From Liolophura sinensis (taxonomy: Eukaryota > Mollusca > Polyplacophora > Chitonida > Chitonidae): a DNA stretch of 64,000 nt. Position 1 is the stretch's first letter. Each line of letters begins with the position of its first letter. The position numbers and the translations under genes are program-made. Of this stretch, positions 1 to 11,352 are shown one piece after another. The notes beneath the pieces are model-generated. The model ran no database searches, was not told the origin of the DNA, and saw only the letters and a program-made list of their open reading frames with translations. The DNA lies in NCBI RefSeq assembly GCF_032854445.1, contig NC_088302.1, positions 33,017,979-33,081,978 on the forward strand. The letters are read 5' to 3'.

Positions 1-347
1 CGACTTTCTTGCGTTAATTCAAGTGCTGCACCAAAGTTGTGCTCCTGTTTCCCAGGGAAAAAGCCACTGCCGTGAAAGACACAGGAGAAAATCAGACAAG
101 CTCATCAATTTCTGGTATGGAAGCACCTCACCCTCCCTCCCCCAGTTCAGCCAATCATCTCCTCAAATAGCCCTGATACAGGCAAACCATTTGACAGGGC
201 CAACCTGGATGACGACGAAAGAGCTCTACAACTTCCAATCTCCACAACTAGTTTTGACCTAACTGTCACAAGTGTGTTGTGGATAACTGTGGATGAGGAA
301 ACTGCAGGAAATGAACTGTTAGTGGAGATAGCATTATTTCTGTCCGC

Positions 348-368
348 CCAATAGTGAGCTTTATAAAG
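348..368 (+). promoter_or_regulatory. Candidate CCAAT/TATA core promoter of the GPCR gene
   Basis: A CCAAT pentamer (348-352) lies just before TATAAAG (362-368), about 160 bp upstream of the receptor start codon. A second TATAAAG lies at 451-457. Either could place transcription starts so that the 5' leader is short and unspliced, which suits the intronless gene. This rests on motifs only; no start site can be shown. Confidence 0.35.
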
Positions 369-527
369 CCTACTCCTCAGGCTTGATTGATTGACCAGAC
401 ACTCTGGAAACTTAAGCCTTCCACGAACACAACTTTGGAAAGTGAGTGACTATAAAGTGAGCGGGTGAGTGCATTTCAAAACTCTCAACATCATTAGGAG
501 AGTTCTAAGGCCATCAGCTTGTTCACC

Positions 528-1802
528 ATGCTGACCAGCTTTGATGTGCAGGCCTGGCTAAACAGCAACTGGTCTGAACTTAACAATACACACTGGCTAG
601 GAAACGAAAGCTGGGTTCAGGATGCTAACACAACAGACAGACCCCCGGCAGGAATTTCTCCACCCCCAGACCTCATCTTTAGAATTCTAGAGACCTTCCT
701 GGAGTTCCGTATTTCCCAGTATCTGGGCATCTATGGCTACCCTGCTCTGATAGTCATCGGCAGCTTGGGGAATGCTCTGAGCTTTGTGATCATGTCTCGT
801 AAAACTATGATCACAGTATCCACCTGTTTTTACATGGCCGTTCTGGCCGTGGCCGACACGATAGTGCTGTACTTCAGCTGCCTACGCAGGTGGATAACCT
901 ACCTGCAGAACTATGACACCAGTAATGTGAGCCCCGCAGGGTGCAAGACACTCACTTTCATCACCTACTGGAGCTTCCAGTTCTCTTCCTGGATACTGGT
1001 CATCATGACAATCGACCGATTCCTGGCAATCCACTACCCTCTGACGGCCTTGACCTTCAGAGTTCTGCGACACCCCAAGTGGATAGTTCTTGTCATCGCT
1101 CTCGTTTGTTCTGCGTTTGATCTGCAGTACTTTTTCATCACAGACCTCAACGAGGAAGGAGTGTGTTTACCATTAGAGGAGCATCGATACTTTCACGAGA
1201 AAGTCTGGCCATGGCTGGACGCGACAATATATTCTTTTCTTCCCTTTGTCCTTTTGCTCGTGTTTAACATTATTATAATTGTGGACAACAAAAAAGCACA
1301 GAAACGGCAGGCTGTTTTGCAGGCTGGCCCCGACTATGGTTCTTCTACCCAGGCGAGACAAGACACGAGCAGTAAAATCACCATTATGCTCCTCACAGTC
1401 TCTTTCTCGTTCCTTGTCTGTTCAGCGCCAAAGGTCATCCTCATGATCATTCGCGAGGACACGTTCGAGTTTTACGGTGAAAACGGCAGTATAAACTGGC
1501 AAGACCTGGCGACCTACAGACTGGTCTCAGCCATAACTAACATTTTTCTCTACATAAACCACAGCATCAACTTTCTTCTCTACTGTGTCAGTGGCCGAAA
1601 ATTTCGCCAGGAACTTAGAAATATTTTCAGACATTCAACCAAATCGTTTCATTTAAGAGGGAAACGGAGGTCGGTGGCCTCGACATGTACTTCCATGTCA
1701 GAGCTGAACAGTCGCAGTTCATTTCAGAGGCAATCCTCCAGCGAGGGAAGTGTGAATTCTGATGTCAGTGACAGACAAGATCCTACAACATGTATACCCT
1801 GA
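528..1802 (+). CDS. Rhodopsin-class (family A) GPCR, neuropeptide-receptor-like, single exon
   Basis: Plasma-membrane receptor of 424 residues. The start is the ATG in GTTCACCATGC; an in-frame TTG nine bases upstream is not a plausible animal start. The extracellular N-terminus has four N-glycosylation sequons (N14, N19, N26, N34). Seven hydrophobic segments follow. Family A marks are the GN pair in TM1 (GSLGNAL), a TM3 cysteine (AGCKTL) pairing with one in loop 2 (GVCLP), DRF in place of DRY after TM3, FLVCSAPK in TM6 and NFLLYCVSG in place of NPxxY in TM7, followed by a basic helix 8 and a Ser/Arg-rich tail. CVSGxxFR after TM7 is common in invertebrate peptide receptors of the FMRFamide/TRH-like type. 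The class is certain, but the ligand cannot be read from sequence. No intron interrupts it, so it could be a retrogene or belong to an intronless lineage-specific expansion. Confidence 0.93.
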   Translation: MLTSFDVQAWLNSNWSELNNTHWLGNESWVQDANTTDRPPAGISPPPDLIFRILETFLEFRISQYLGIYGYPALIVIGSLGNALSFVIMSRKTMITVSTCFYMAVLAVADTIVLYFSCLRRWITYLQNYDTSNVSPAGCKTLTFITYWSFQFSSWILVIMTIDRFLAIHYPLTALTFRVLRHPKWIVLVIALVCSAFDLQYFFITDLNEEGVCLPLEEHRYFHEKVWPWLDATIYSFLPFVLLLVFNIIIIVDNKKAQKRQAVLQAGPDYGSSTQARQDTSSKITIMLLTVSFSFLVCSAPKVILMIIREDTFEFYGENGSINWQDLATYRLVSAITNIFLYINHSINFLLYCVSGRKFRQELRNIFRHSTKSFHLRGKRRSVASTCTSMSELNSRSSFQRQSSSEGSVNSDVSDRQDPTTCIP

Positions 1803-2524
1803 TGGCAGAGACCATGTACACTGCAGTAGTGTAAAGAATACAAATTCCTAGAGTTGTGATTCTAACATTTATATACACATATAAACATTTCTCATTCCTC
1901 GTTTATAGAGCAATGACAATCTCAGTCTACAATTTTCACAGAGAAAAAAAGTGGCAAAAAGTTTATGCTGTAAGATTCACCCATGTATCATTAGAAATGT
2001 GTATGGATGTATATAAACATATGAATCTATGTTCTTCGATCACTGCACACACGTCAATGAATGCATGCAAATGTATATACACACGTGTGTAAATAGACAT
2101 ATACATACACTTTTTTTTTACAAAGTTCACACCAAACAAGTTTACAGCTTAAATCCACTATTGTACAAATCTATGTAGATTTTTCTCCAAATTATGTAAC
2201 ATCCTATCTATTAAAATGTTCACTCAAGTGTGCAATCATGATATACTTCGATGATCACTTTGCATTGTACTACGAAAAGCTTACCATGGTGATCATATGC
2301 ACTGATCAAGGTACTGTTAACTCTTTGTCCTCCATAAATATTGTCAAATTGAACTATTATTAATTTTGTGTGGCAAAAGATGGGTAAATGTGTCAAAACA
2401 AAGTCTTTACAAATTTACAATTTCAATCTAAAAACTATTTAAAAAAAAGGACATTGCCAACCTGTAATAATATGGAATACTTTAGATGATATATACAATA
2501 CTGTAAAATAATTTCTTAAAATTA
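1803..2524. other. 3' flank of the GPCR, no gene seen
   Basis: AT-rich sequence after the stop codon, presumably 3' UTR then intergenic. No convincing AATAAA signal close to the stop and no further coding potential was seen. Confidence 0.4.
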
Positions 2525-2920
2525 AGGTAATTTTAAGTCCTCAACATGTGTCAAATTGTACTTGAAATCTTGACAATGCCATGTACACTTATTAGGTAAT
2601 TTTAAGTCCTCAACATGTGTCAAATTGTACTAGAAATGTTGACAACGCCATGTACATCTCTTCAGGTAATTTTAAGTCCTCAACATGTGTCAAATTGTAC
2701 TAGAAATGCTGACAACGCCATGTACATCTCTTCAGGTAATTTTAAGTCCTCAACATGTGTCAGATTTTACTAGAAATGTTGACAATGCCATGTACATCTC
2801 TTAAGGTAACTTTAAGTCTGGAACACTTGTCAAATTGCACTAGAAGAGCTTGAAATATTGACATAGTTGTATACATAAATTGTGGTAATGTTAAATCCTC
2901 AAAAGTTTTGAAATTGTACC
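2525..2920. repeat. Tandem repeat, about 70-bp unit, 5-6 copies
   Basis: Units begin AGGTAATTTTAAGTCCTCAA at 2525, 2594, 2664, 2734 and (variant) 2804, with a decayed last unit near 2881. Central units differ by only a few bases and the edge units are more diverged, as expected for unequal exchange. Confidence 0.9.
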
Positions 2921-2964
2921 ATCTCATATGTATGGACAGTTAGGTATAAGTAAAGCATTTATGA

Positions 2965-2965
2965 T

Positions 2966-3002
<37 letters not shown>
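2965..3002. repeat. Compound (AT)n(GT)n microsatellite
   Basis: A run of AT dinucleotides passes directly into GT dinucleotides. Confidence 0.95.
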
Positions 3003-6000
3003 CAATCAAAACCTAGGGGCTGTTGCATGTCTCCATAAAGAAATCATCAACAAGTAAAAGTATTAAAAACTAAGTCTAGAAAATCTATGCCAGCTACAAT
3101 GCATGTCATTATGACAAAAGTATAATTTAATATGATCACAACTAAAAACCATTAGTCTTATTTTTTGTCTCAACATTATACAATCATGCACATGAGGGTC
3201 TTGCACATGCTAATATGTTTCTTTAATATATACATATATTAAAGACTATTTAATACACACAATGATTTACAAGTTAAATGCAAAATGTAGCTTTATTCCC
3301 AGTCGTTTGAATTTTAATATGCCCCACATTAAGAGATAATCTGCTTAGGCGTTCAATCTTGAGAATAAATTGATTAAATATTTATCAAGTTTCAAATGTC
3401 ATACTATAAAAAAAAAGTAATTACACTCTGATACAGAAAAAAAAATATGTGGTTCCAAGAATAGATTTTCTCTTCAATCTTACTTCTTACTTACAGTGAG
3501 ATAAGTAATTACAATCGGATGTCTTGTACTATTAGAGTTCTGATTAGTTTCTCACCTTTCATCAATAATAAAACATCAATTATAACTGCTCAGTAAACAG
3601 AGGATAAAGAAAGTTACGTTGTACATTTGCACTGATAATTAAAAAAAATATTTCACTGGAAACATGACCGAAGTGGTCTATTTTTAATTTGACAATTCCA
3701 CATCTTATTATTATTATGGTAAAATCTTGTTATTTTACCATATGTCCCATTCTACAGTTGTATCACGTCCTTCAAAGATGCCAATGGCAGGCTTACGTAA
3801 ATCATGTCTTTAATAATGATTAAAGATGCGTAATCAGCTATCTAATTTGGGCACCATTTCAATTTCCCAATTTAGATAAACTTTTTAATTTTTTATTTAT
3901 TTATTTGATTAGTGTTTTCACACCACAAGATACACACCAAACAGCTTTATGGTGGGAAAGTGAGCAGAGTGTCAGTCTGAGTAAGACCCAAGACCATCCA
4001 CAGATAGTCTAATTTGTTATCAAAATATTTTTCAGTAATGTCAGGAGCATCAGCCTCTAGAAATGTGTATGGGAAGTTGGGAACCCAAAAACCCATAAAA
4101 ATTACAGTGTGAATGTTAATTTATCTGTCTGTATCTCTACTTTAATACATGTAGCTGCATGTGTCCAAGTGCAAGGTTCCATAGATTTAGCCAGAATTTC
4201 AAACCAGGAAGACTCATTTTCAATTTTTTCTTTATTTCCCTATCTCTTCCGTGTTAACTTTGTCACAATAGAGGGACTCAAAGACATTGCGACCCAACCC
4301 AGGTTAAACTTATGCAGGGCTTTAACATTTTAAGAAGTTTATGCTGTTGTTCATTTTAAAAATATCATGTTTGATAATATTTCACGGCCAAGTGGTACAG
4401 TTAAAATTTAAATATACATGGTGTTTTAAGTAAATTTGTATCGCTGATTTTGTTGTGAAAAGGTTTTTAATTGAAAATACGTATTCTGGGCCTTGTTTGT
4501 AACATCACTTAGACCATTTTTTGGCATCTCTAACTTGGGTGCCATTTTACAGCATGAATCAAGACCTCGGTATACAGAACTAGTTGCAATGTGTAATTCA
4601 CATCAACATAACATTGGTAAATAGCTAGTTCCCAAGCAATGATCTCGCAACCTAAATCACTCTACAACAAATCCCATGGACAGACAGTGATTATACCCCA
4701 GTGAATGAGATCGCCTGTATATGTGTTTGGAATGTCAGCATTATGTGAGCATTATAGCCACATGAGAACCACAAAAATAAAAGTTATTTCACCTGGGTTT
4801 CCATCAAAGATACAACCAATACAGTGCAGTGTGAAAGCGGGAAGCATGAGTTACCCGATTACCCGTCAGTTTTATGGGTGGAGCACAAAATTGATCTTGA
4901 GCAAATTATGCACAAAATTACTCACAGGCACTCCGTATTAGTGAAAGAGCAGCGGTCTTCAACGAATATAAGAATGTACAGACAGACATGGGAATTGTTG
5001 AAGGCTTAATTGTCACCATGGCCTCACAAACAGTGAGAACAGGGAAATCCAACAAATCACAGTCCAAAGCCAAGATTGAACTCACATCTCCAAAAATCCT
5101 AGCATGCCTAGCAAATTAGGTTATCTTTTACATCACTTATAAACTAAGGTTTATTTACAGTAATAAATAATGCCGCATACTGCCACTTCAAGTACACAAA
5201 GTTTTCCAAGCCTAATGATTTGGTTTATAACAATTTAATAATTAAAACCAGAAACATACACCTTATTAAAGATGAGTATTTAAAAACCATGTTTAATGTC
5301 ATAGTTTCTAGGTTTTGCATTTAAATTTAACAAAGCTAGAAAGACAGGATAAAGAGAAGATTTCAAGAAAATAGTGAGGAGATCTATAAGATGCCTCAGA
5401 ATGTGATAAACATGTTACTTCAACATGTGTGCGTAGCTGTACCAGCTTCTGAGAGGAAAGCAAGCTGCGTCTGGAGGAAACTATCTCCAAGAAGTTAACG
5501 ATTTTTCTCTGGCACAAAGAACAAAAAAAAAAAAAAATACCCACTAAAGAGTCTAACTGCTGAGTGAAGTTCAACTTTTGGCCTCACTGAGAACTGCCCA
5601 TACATTAAAGCAGTCTCAATTCAGTAGACAAGCTGAAAAATCACAGGCCGAGATAGAGGCATGTCCTCAGGGTGGGTTTATATATAACACAGGTAGAGCG
5701 TAGAGCAGTCGAATAAACCCAGACTGGAATGAGAAAGCTTCTGCCTCAATATTGGCAGTCTAGATGTGAACTTCATGTATAGGATATGGATTCATAAGCA
5801 AGCAATACAGTCAATATTACAATGTTGGCTTTGTAAAAACTGCGGTGGCCCCTTGAGGACAACTTGGAGGATGTAGCGAGGATCTGGAGAGGTTACCCGT
5901 GTAATATCAGGTTATGTGGAGTGCTTTACTGGCTCAGTGTCCTTGGCTGGTCTGTCCTGAGAGACACGTAACTCATCAGTTATTACGAGACTGTCAGCTG

Positions 6001-6201
6001 CAGAGCCCATGGGGAGACCATAGCACAAACACAGATTGGACAGGCTGGCAAACCTCCCAACCCACACCTCAGCAGTCGTGTTCAATTATCAGAAAACAGG
6101 ACTGACAGCATGCCTGATTAAATTCGAACCAATGGCGTTATTAAAACCACCCAAAAACGGTTACATTGAGAAAGCTTTATGTGGGTCATACAAGTTTCTC
6201 C
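3003..6201. other. Non-coding stretch with a decayed SINE fragment
   Basis: AT-rich, no supported gene. At about 3893-4020 a decayed family A SINE fragment on the - strand is recognisable from TTTATTTATTTGATTAGTG followed by the ATGGTGGGA region. At 5308-5546 the - strand has a pyrimidine tract, an AG and an open frame, but it resembles no expected GON4L segment, so it is not called an exon. Confidence 0.5.
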
Positions 6202-6533
6202 CTGATCTAGTTTGATGGAGGACCAGATCTAGTTTGATGGACTACCTGATCTAGTTTGATGGAGGACCAGATCTAGTTTGATTGACTACCTGACCTAGTT
6301 TGATGGAGGACCAGATCTAGTTTGATTGACTACCTGACCTAGTTTGATGGACTACCTGACCTAGTTTGATGGACTACCTAATCTAGTTTGACGGACTACC
6401 AGATCTAGTTTGATGGACTACCAGATCTCGTTTGATGGACCACCAGATCTAGTTTGATGGACTACCAGATCTAGTTTGATGGGCTAACTGATCTAGTTTG
6501 ATGGACTACCTGATCTAGTTTGATGGACTACCT
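6202..6533. repeat. Tandem repeat, 22-bp unit, about 15 copies
   Basis: The unit is GATCTAGTTTGATGGACTAC plus CT, repeated with base changes such as GGAGGACCA in place of GGACTACCT in alternating early units. It lies in non-coding DNA between the GPCR and the end of the GON4L exons found. Confidence 0.95.
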
Positions 6534-6948
6534 CTTAAGGGAAGATCATTCTACTCTTTCGTACTATTAAAGCTGACTTCAAGTTCGTGTTGCAAATTAA
6601 GCACATTACACACATTTATATAATTAATTTCTTTGAGCAGATCAACATTTAATGATGTACCCATGAGAGGTCCCACATGGTGTCTTGTCATCAACACAGC
6701 ATATCTACATGCCTTAATTTTATACCTCAGGCAAATATTTTGTTTATTTATCTGATTGCTGTATAAATCCAGATCATGTTGTCATGCAGTCAGGAGGTTA
6801 GTAGTAATGAAGGCCAGTGGTTTACATTAGGCACTTATGTACAGTCCAACAATAAACCTGAGAAGTCATTGTACTGTACGTGAAACACTCTTGAGAAAAA
6901 ATTCTTGCCATTAAACACCAATCAAATAACTAAATAAATATTACACTG
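6534..6948. other. Non-coding, nothing recognised
   Basis: AT-rich sequence with no coding signature, repeat or RNA gene seen on either strand. Confidence 0.4.
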
Positions 6949-7305
6949 GCCCTAGGATCACGAAACAATCTTTGACTTATGTCAAAATTTCAATCAGTCA
7001 ACTTGGTATTTTAACTGAAATTTGCTTTACAAAAACTTAGCCACAATTTATGTTGTCAAGCAGTATTTTAACCTTGTTACGTAAGAAATAACAACGTTAA
7101 AGTGAATTGGAATTTTGGCTTAAGTCTAAAACTGCTTCGTTATCACGGGGCCTGGCCCCAGGATCATGAAGTTTTCCATTATTTTAACTGAAATTTGTTG
7201 TACAATAACCTACCCAGAATATAAGTTTAACCTTGTAACATAAGAAACAACAATTTTAAAGTGATTTTCTATCCTGACTTTAGTCTAAGATCGCTTCGTG
7301 ACCCT
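6949..7305. mobile_element. Head-to-tail dimer of a small fold-back (MITE-like) element
   Basis: The first unit (6949-7152) starts GGCCCTAGGATCACGAAAC and ends with the approximate reverse complement (ACTGCTTCGTTATCACGGGG then CC), giving arms of about 40 bp. A second, shorter unit follows immediately from 7151 and ends CGCTTCGTGACCCTGC. Both contain the interior TTAACTGAAATTTG and AACCTTGT. A third relative is at 21985-22168. No protein is encoded, so it is non-autonomous. Confidence 0.65.
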
Positions 7306-7683
7306 GCACTTAAGAGTTTTTCACTTAGAGGGAATTTGTTTTTAGTGAGGTGAAATAAACTGGTATAATAGGAGTAAACCATTGCCTAGTACCTTAAAAA
7401 ACCTCCCATCTTAAAGCTGCAGGTGAGCCAGCCAGAGCTTGATTCAAGCCTACAGTCTCATTGATCAGGGGATCAGAAGCTCCCAGTGAAGGCGCCGTGA
7501 CAACCTCAACTGATCAACATGACTTTGACAGTCACATCAGATAATCAAACTTCCAGACAGAACTGTACAGCCTTACAAAGGAAGGTATAAGGATGTGTAC
7601 AGATGATAGACATTGTCATACAGCAACCCATGATTTTTTCTAGAACCACACTGAGATTCCTTGACATGATCTGACAGAAGATT

Positions 7684-7841
7684 GAGTGAGTGAGTGCTTG
7701 GGGTTTAACGTCGTACTTAACAAGTTTTCAGTCAGGCGAAAATTGTAATGTAAATATAAAAGAAAACACGACAAACGGGTTTCCAGGTCTTTGAAGCTTT
7801 GTGGATGATGTGAACTCGTGACCACATTGGTAATCTGAGAG
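7684..7841 (-). mobile_element. SINE-like element with the family B 3' tail but a different body
   Basis: On the - strand the 3' end is the family B tail (AAGTACGACGTTAAACCCCA then ACTC repeats), but the body is unlike family B. The same body recurs without the tail at 46276-46405 on the opposite strand (shared segments AACACGACAAAC and CACATTGGTAATCT). A shared 3' tail on different bodies is what SINEs mobilised by the same LINE show. Confidence 0.6.
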
Positions 7842-7843
7842 GG

Positions 7844-8169
7844 AGTGAGTGAGTGCTTGGGGTTTTAACGTTGTACTTAACAATTTTTCAGTCATATGAC
7901 AACAAAGGAGTCCTTAGTGATTTGCCTCCTTGTTGCAGGACAGATTTCCACTGCTCATTTGTCTAGTTCTACATCTATGAGATGCCTTACCAATGGCAAG
8001 TTATACTGATATGGGTCAACCAGTCCTTGCACTATCCCCTTCATGCTGAACACCAAGCGAGGAAGTGACAACTTCCTCTTTTAAGGTCTTAGGTGTGACT
8101 CGATCTAGGATAGACCCTGGATCTACCACTCCTGAACCATACGCTCTACCAACTGTGCTATCGGGGCTG
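7844..8169 (-). mobile_element. Near full-length family B SINE (tRNA head, ACTC tail)
   Basis: Read on the - strand, the tRNA-derived head has an A box TAGCACAGTTGGTAGAGCG, then a B-box-like GATCGAGTCACACC, then the family body and the terminal ACTCACTCACTC run. Other copies or parts are at 27600-27724, 39197-39482, 45570-45811 and 46878-47376. The head is not a functional tRNA gene. Confidence 0.85.
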
Positions 8170-8790
8170 GTGATAAAAGATTGAAGAGCATTCAAATGCA
8201 CTCCTGTTGCCAAGTGAATGTAAGGCATACTAAACTCAGCTTTCCACTAAATGTGATGGGTACAGTATTTTTTATTTGAATGGTGTTACAGTGCAAACTA
8301 TTGATGTTCAAAAACTTCATGACTTAAGATCATAATCAAAGGAATGAGAGCCTAAGTAGGGTATGTCATACTACTCTGTTATATCCACATATCTCCTTGT
8401 AATTTTGCAGAATGAATGTTGAATTGCCACAATATTCAAGTAAAAATTGAGCACTCTAGAAAAATTCAGATTTTTGGAAGGCAAAACTTTGGGTAAAGAT
8501 GTGAAACCTTCACCTAAAATTTTGTCCATCAATTGACCGTTGATGATATGGTAAAAAAACACAAAACAAGTTACTAACAAATGGATAAAGTCTTGAGTAT
8601 TCTTCAACCTTTACTAAACCATTTTAAGGCATTTGTTGCAATAGTATGAGTTTGTGGAAATGACACTACATGTATATTCTCATATAGTGATACTTCACAA
8701 TTTGTTTTATCTTTCAAAATGGTGATGGCAAAATTGAACTATCAAAATCTGCAAATTTCATAGCTGAGTTAATTTATTTATGGTTACTTT
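8170..8790. other. Non-coding, nothing recognised
   Basis: AT-rich sequence between two SINEs. No supported exon, RNA gene or repeat unit was seen. Confidence 0.4.
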
Positions 8791-8804
8791 TTATTGGGGT
8801 TTTA

Positions 8805-9022
8805 TTTATTTATTTGATTGGTTGTAGGCTGTACTTAAGAATATTTTACTTATTATACAACAGTAGCCCTCAACATGGTAGGAGGAAATTAGGAAAAGCC
8901 CAGGGGAAACCCTCAATCATCCGCGGGTTGCTGGTACAACCGAAGAGAGAGCATGAGCTGGACCTGAACTCACAGCGACTGCATTTATGAGAGACTCCTG
9001 GGTGGCGACAAAGACTCCCACT
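8805..9022 (-). mobile_element. Family A SINE, 5'-truncated, with target duplication
   Basis: The TTTATTTATTTGATTGG tail end, the CTTAAGAATATTTTACTTA block and the GAGCTGGACCTGAACTCACA B-box region are present, and the tRNA A-box end is eroded. It is flanked by ATTGGGGTTTTA (from 8793) and ATTAGGGTTTTA (from 9023), a 12-bp target duplication with one difference. Confidence 0.8.
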
Positions 9023-9786
9023 ATTAGGGTTTTACATCATATTGAATAATATTTCACATACACAGCAGCATTAACTGAGCAGGATGTGAGCAGAGACGAG
9101 GGAAATTCATGATACGTATGAATAAATGAATGAATGAATGATTATGACTAAACACAGCTTCAGCCGTGCCTATATTTCAGTACTGGAATATCGTGGCGAT
9201 TTATTGCGTGAAATGTTAGAATCATACCAATGTGACTGTTTTATACAAAACTTCACACGATGTTATGATCTGAGGTTCATAAATTTACACAGGTTATGTA
9301 TATATAGGTATGTGTAGTACATTCTGGTTAGGAAATAGGTCACCACCTGCTGACCAAATTATTATATGACTGGGTATGTTCACATATGTGTCATCGTGAA
9401 TCAAAATAATCACCACACGTGAGTGTCAATTTTATTTGGGGCAGTCAATTTATACTTCAGAAGTCAGACAAGCTTTCTCTTGTGGCCTGTACTACACAAA
9501 CTATGTCTACCTTACATCTTACACAAAAAGGTTATTTTGTCCATATGATAAAAAGATGAAAAACGAACCATAAAACACCTCTTACTTTTTAATACTTCAT
9601 ACTTACGTGTGCAAGCAATAATGCAGTGTGATAAGTTCCTATAAAGACTGTAAATAATTTATCTTTTTATCTGATTGGTGTTAAATGCTGAATGAATTTT
9701 TCTTATACATAGGAGGGCAGTTATGCTTAGGCAAGGAAGAAACTGAATAAATACAGAGAAATGAAATAGCCAGATATATACCTGAC
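9023..9786. other. Non-coding, with a weak SINE trace
   Basis: It contains a short GAAT repeat near 9120-9140 and a decayed family A trace at about 9653-9730 (TTATCTGATTGGTGTTAAA). No gene was seen. Confidence 0.35.
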
Positions 9787-10886
9787 CAGGGTTCTAATTA
9801 GAAAATCTCCATTGGCTTGCTACTTTTTTCCAGTAATGAAGTTTTAGCAGGCACAATAGCAGATGAACTGCAATTTTTAAACATGGCCTGCCAATTTAAT
9901 AGTTCAATTAAATTAAATGTTGGGGTCTATTTTCAACGATTTTCTGATGTTTGCCTGCCTCAACGTTTAAACACTGAATTCCAAAATCCAGTCAGTCCAT
10001 AACGATGTGGGCTTTTAACTTCACTCTAAAGCAACAGAGACCTTTATTATCACTTCTGCCACTCTAAATCCAATCCCGAGTCAAAATGTTGTTCCAATCC
10101 ACAGAAATGTTTAACTTCTTGCTCGTCGAAATAATTTTCTGCAGTCATGGCAAGTGGGACTACGTGACAAAAGACATGGAAATCAACCTAAAGCGATCAC
10201 ACAGCCCTAAATGACATGTTTAGTGATGGTTTTATCAGTCATCACAGATTAAAAATAGAATGAACAATTTGCCCAGTTAGTCAAACGATCAAAGTCACCT
10301 CCAAAGGCTTGCGGCTATCGTTTATCGTCTTTGCAGCTGTCTCATTATCCATGTTTTCTCACCGTGGCCTTAGATTCAATCTGGACTTTGTAGAGAAAAA
10401 AGTTAACACTTTATCGGATTTCCTGTATATAACTAGTCCTAAATGGATTTAAATGTATACTAGTTAGTGAAAGAATCCTTTTATCCTCAATCCAAACAAG
10501 AAGTTAACAATGGTTTCGCTTGTAGTTGACGCAAAAACAGAAATACATGCTGCAATACAAGTGCACATGCACACGCAAGCAAAGGAGATAATTTTGTTCT
10601 TGAGTAGGTTTCAGCACAGTTATCTCGTGTAACATCTTTCTGTGGTTTGCAACGGCCACGAACGGTGCTTCCTACATTTTCAGTGAATCATAAATTTGTT
10701 GTATCTTTATCACGCCGTCATAAATTAGAAAGCAGAACTTCGAGTTGTCCATTGACATTGACATCTCATGCTTGGCATGTGATTTTATTTGTCAATATTT
10801 TTTTTGAGCAGGCCTTTTAAGTTGGCCTGCTACAGCAAATTTTCCGCCCGCTTTTCGCCATTCACAGTCCCCCATTTCGAGCCCTG
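9787..10886. mobile_element. Non-autonomous hAT-like DNA transposon, 1.1 kb
   Basis: The ends are imperfect inverted repeats: left CAGGGTTCTAATT and, reverse-complemented, right CAGGGCTCGAAAT (10 of 13 match). They are flanked on both sides by CTGAC (9782-9786 and 10887-10891), a perfect 5-bp target duplication. CAGGG termini are typical of hAT elements, and some hAT groups make 5-bp duplications. The interior has no transposase frame. It could instead belong to another superfamily with 5-bp duplications. Confidence 0.65.
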
Positions 10887-11200
10887 CTGACTTGCATTTG
10901 ACAAAAATGCCACAATAAAATGTGCATCCAACTGACCAGCCAAGCTACTCATAGATGATCCTAGTCAAAGGAATGCCTATGGTTTTCTGTAATATTATTT
11001 TGTTTATTGTTTTGCTGCCTTTTCGCAAACAAACAAATCATGAAAAGGACCTATCCTTTCCTTCTGTGACATTTGGTTACAAAGTAAAAGGAAACTATCT
11101 CACAAAGGGGATATTAATCTGAGACACATGGACATTCGGGTATCAATGATGATAATACTATTTGGCCTAGGTCAAAAAGATTTCTTAACTGATTCTTGTT
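10887..11200. other. Non-coding, nothing recognised
   Basis: No exon, repeat or RNA gene was seen. The missing PAH2/SANT exons of GON4L were looked for here without success. Confidence 0.35.
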
Positions 11201-11352
11201 TGATTTATTTATTTGATTGGTGTAAATAGTATTTCACTTCTACAACAGCAGCCAGCTTTATGGTGGGAGGAAATCAAGCAGTCCGCAGGTTCCTGGCTGA
11301 CCCTCCCACGAACAACTGGTTAGGAAGCCAGTGTGAGATGGACTCACAGAAA
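11201..11352 (-). mobile_element. Family A SINE fragment
   Basis: TTTATTTATTTGATTGGTGT tail end, AGCTTTATGGTGGGAGGAAA core and a shortened head end that still shows GATGGACTCACAG. Internal deletions are evident against the copy at 24857-25119. Confidence 0.75.

Noticed and set aside
519-527. Upstream TTG start giving three more residues on the GPCR
   Set aside because: TTG is not a normal start in animal nuclear genes, and the ATG at 528 has a good context.
5308-5574. Possible terminal GON4L exon on the - strand (pyrimidine tract plus CAG, then RKIVNFLEIVSSRR)
   Set aside because: No similarity to PAH2 or SANT segments, and no join to E27 can be argued.
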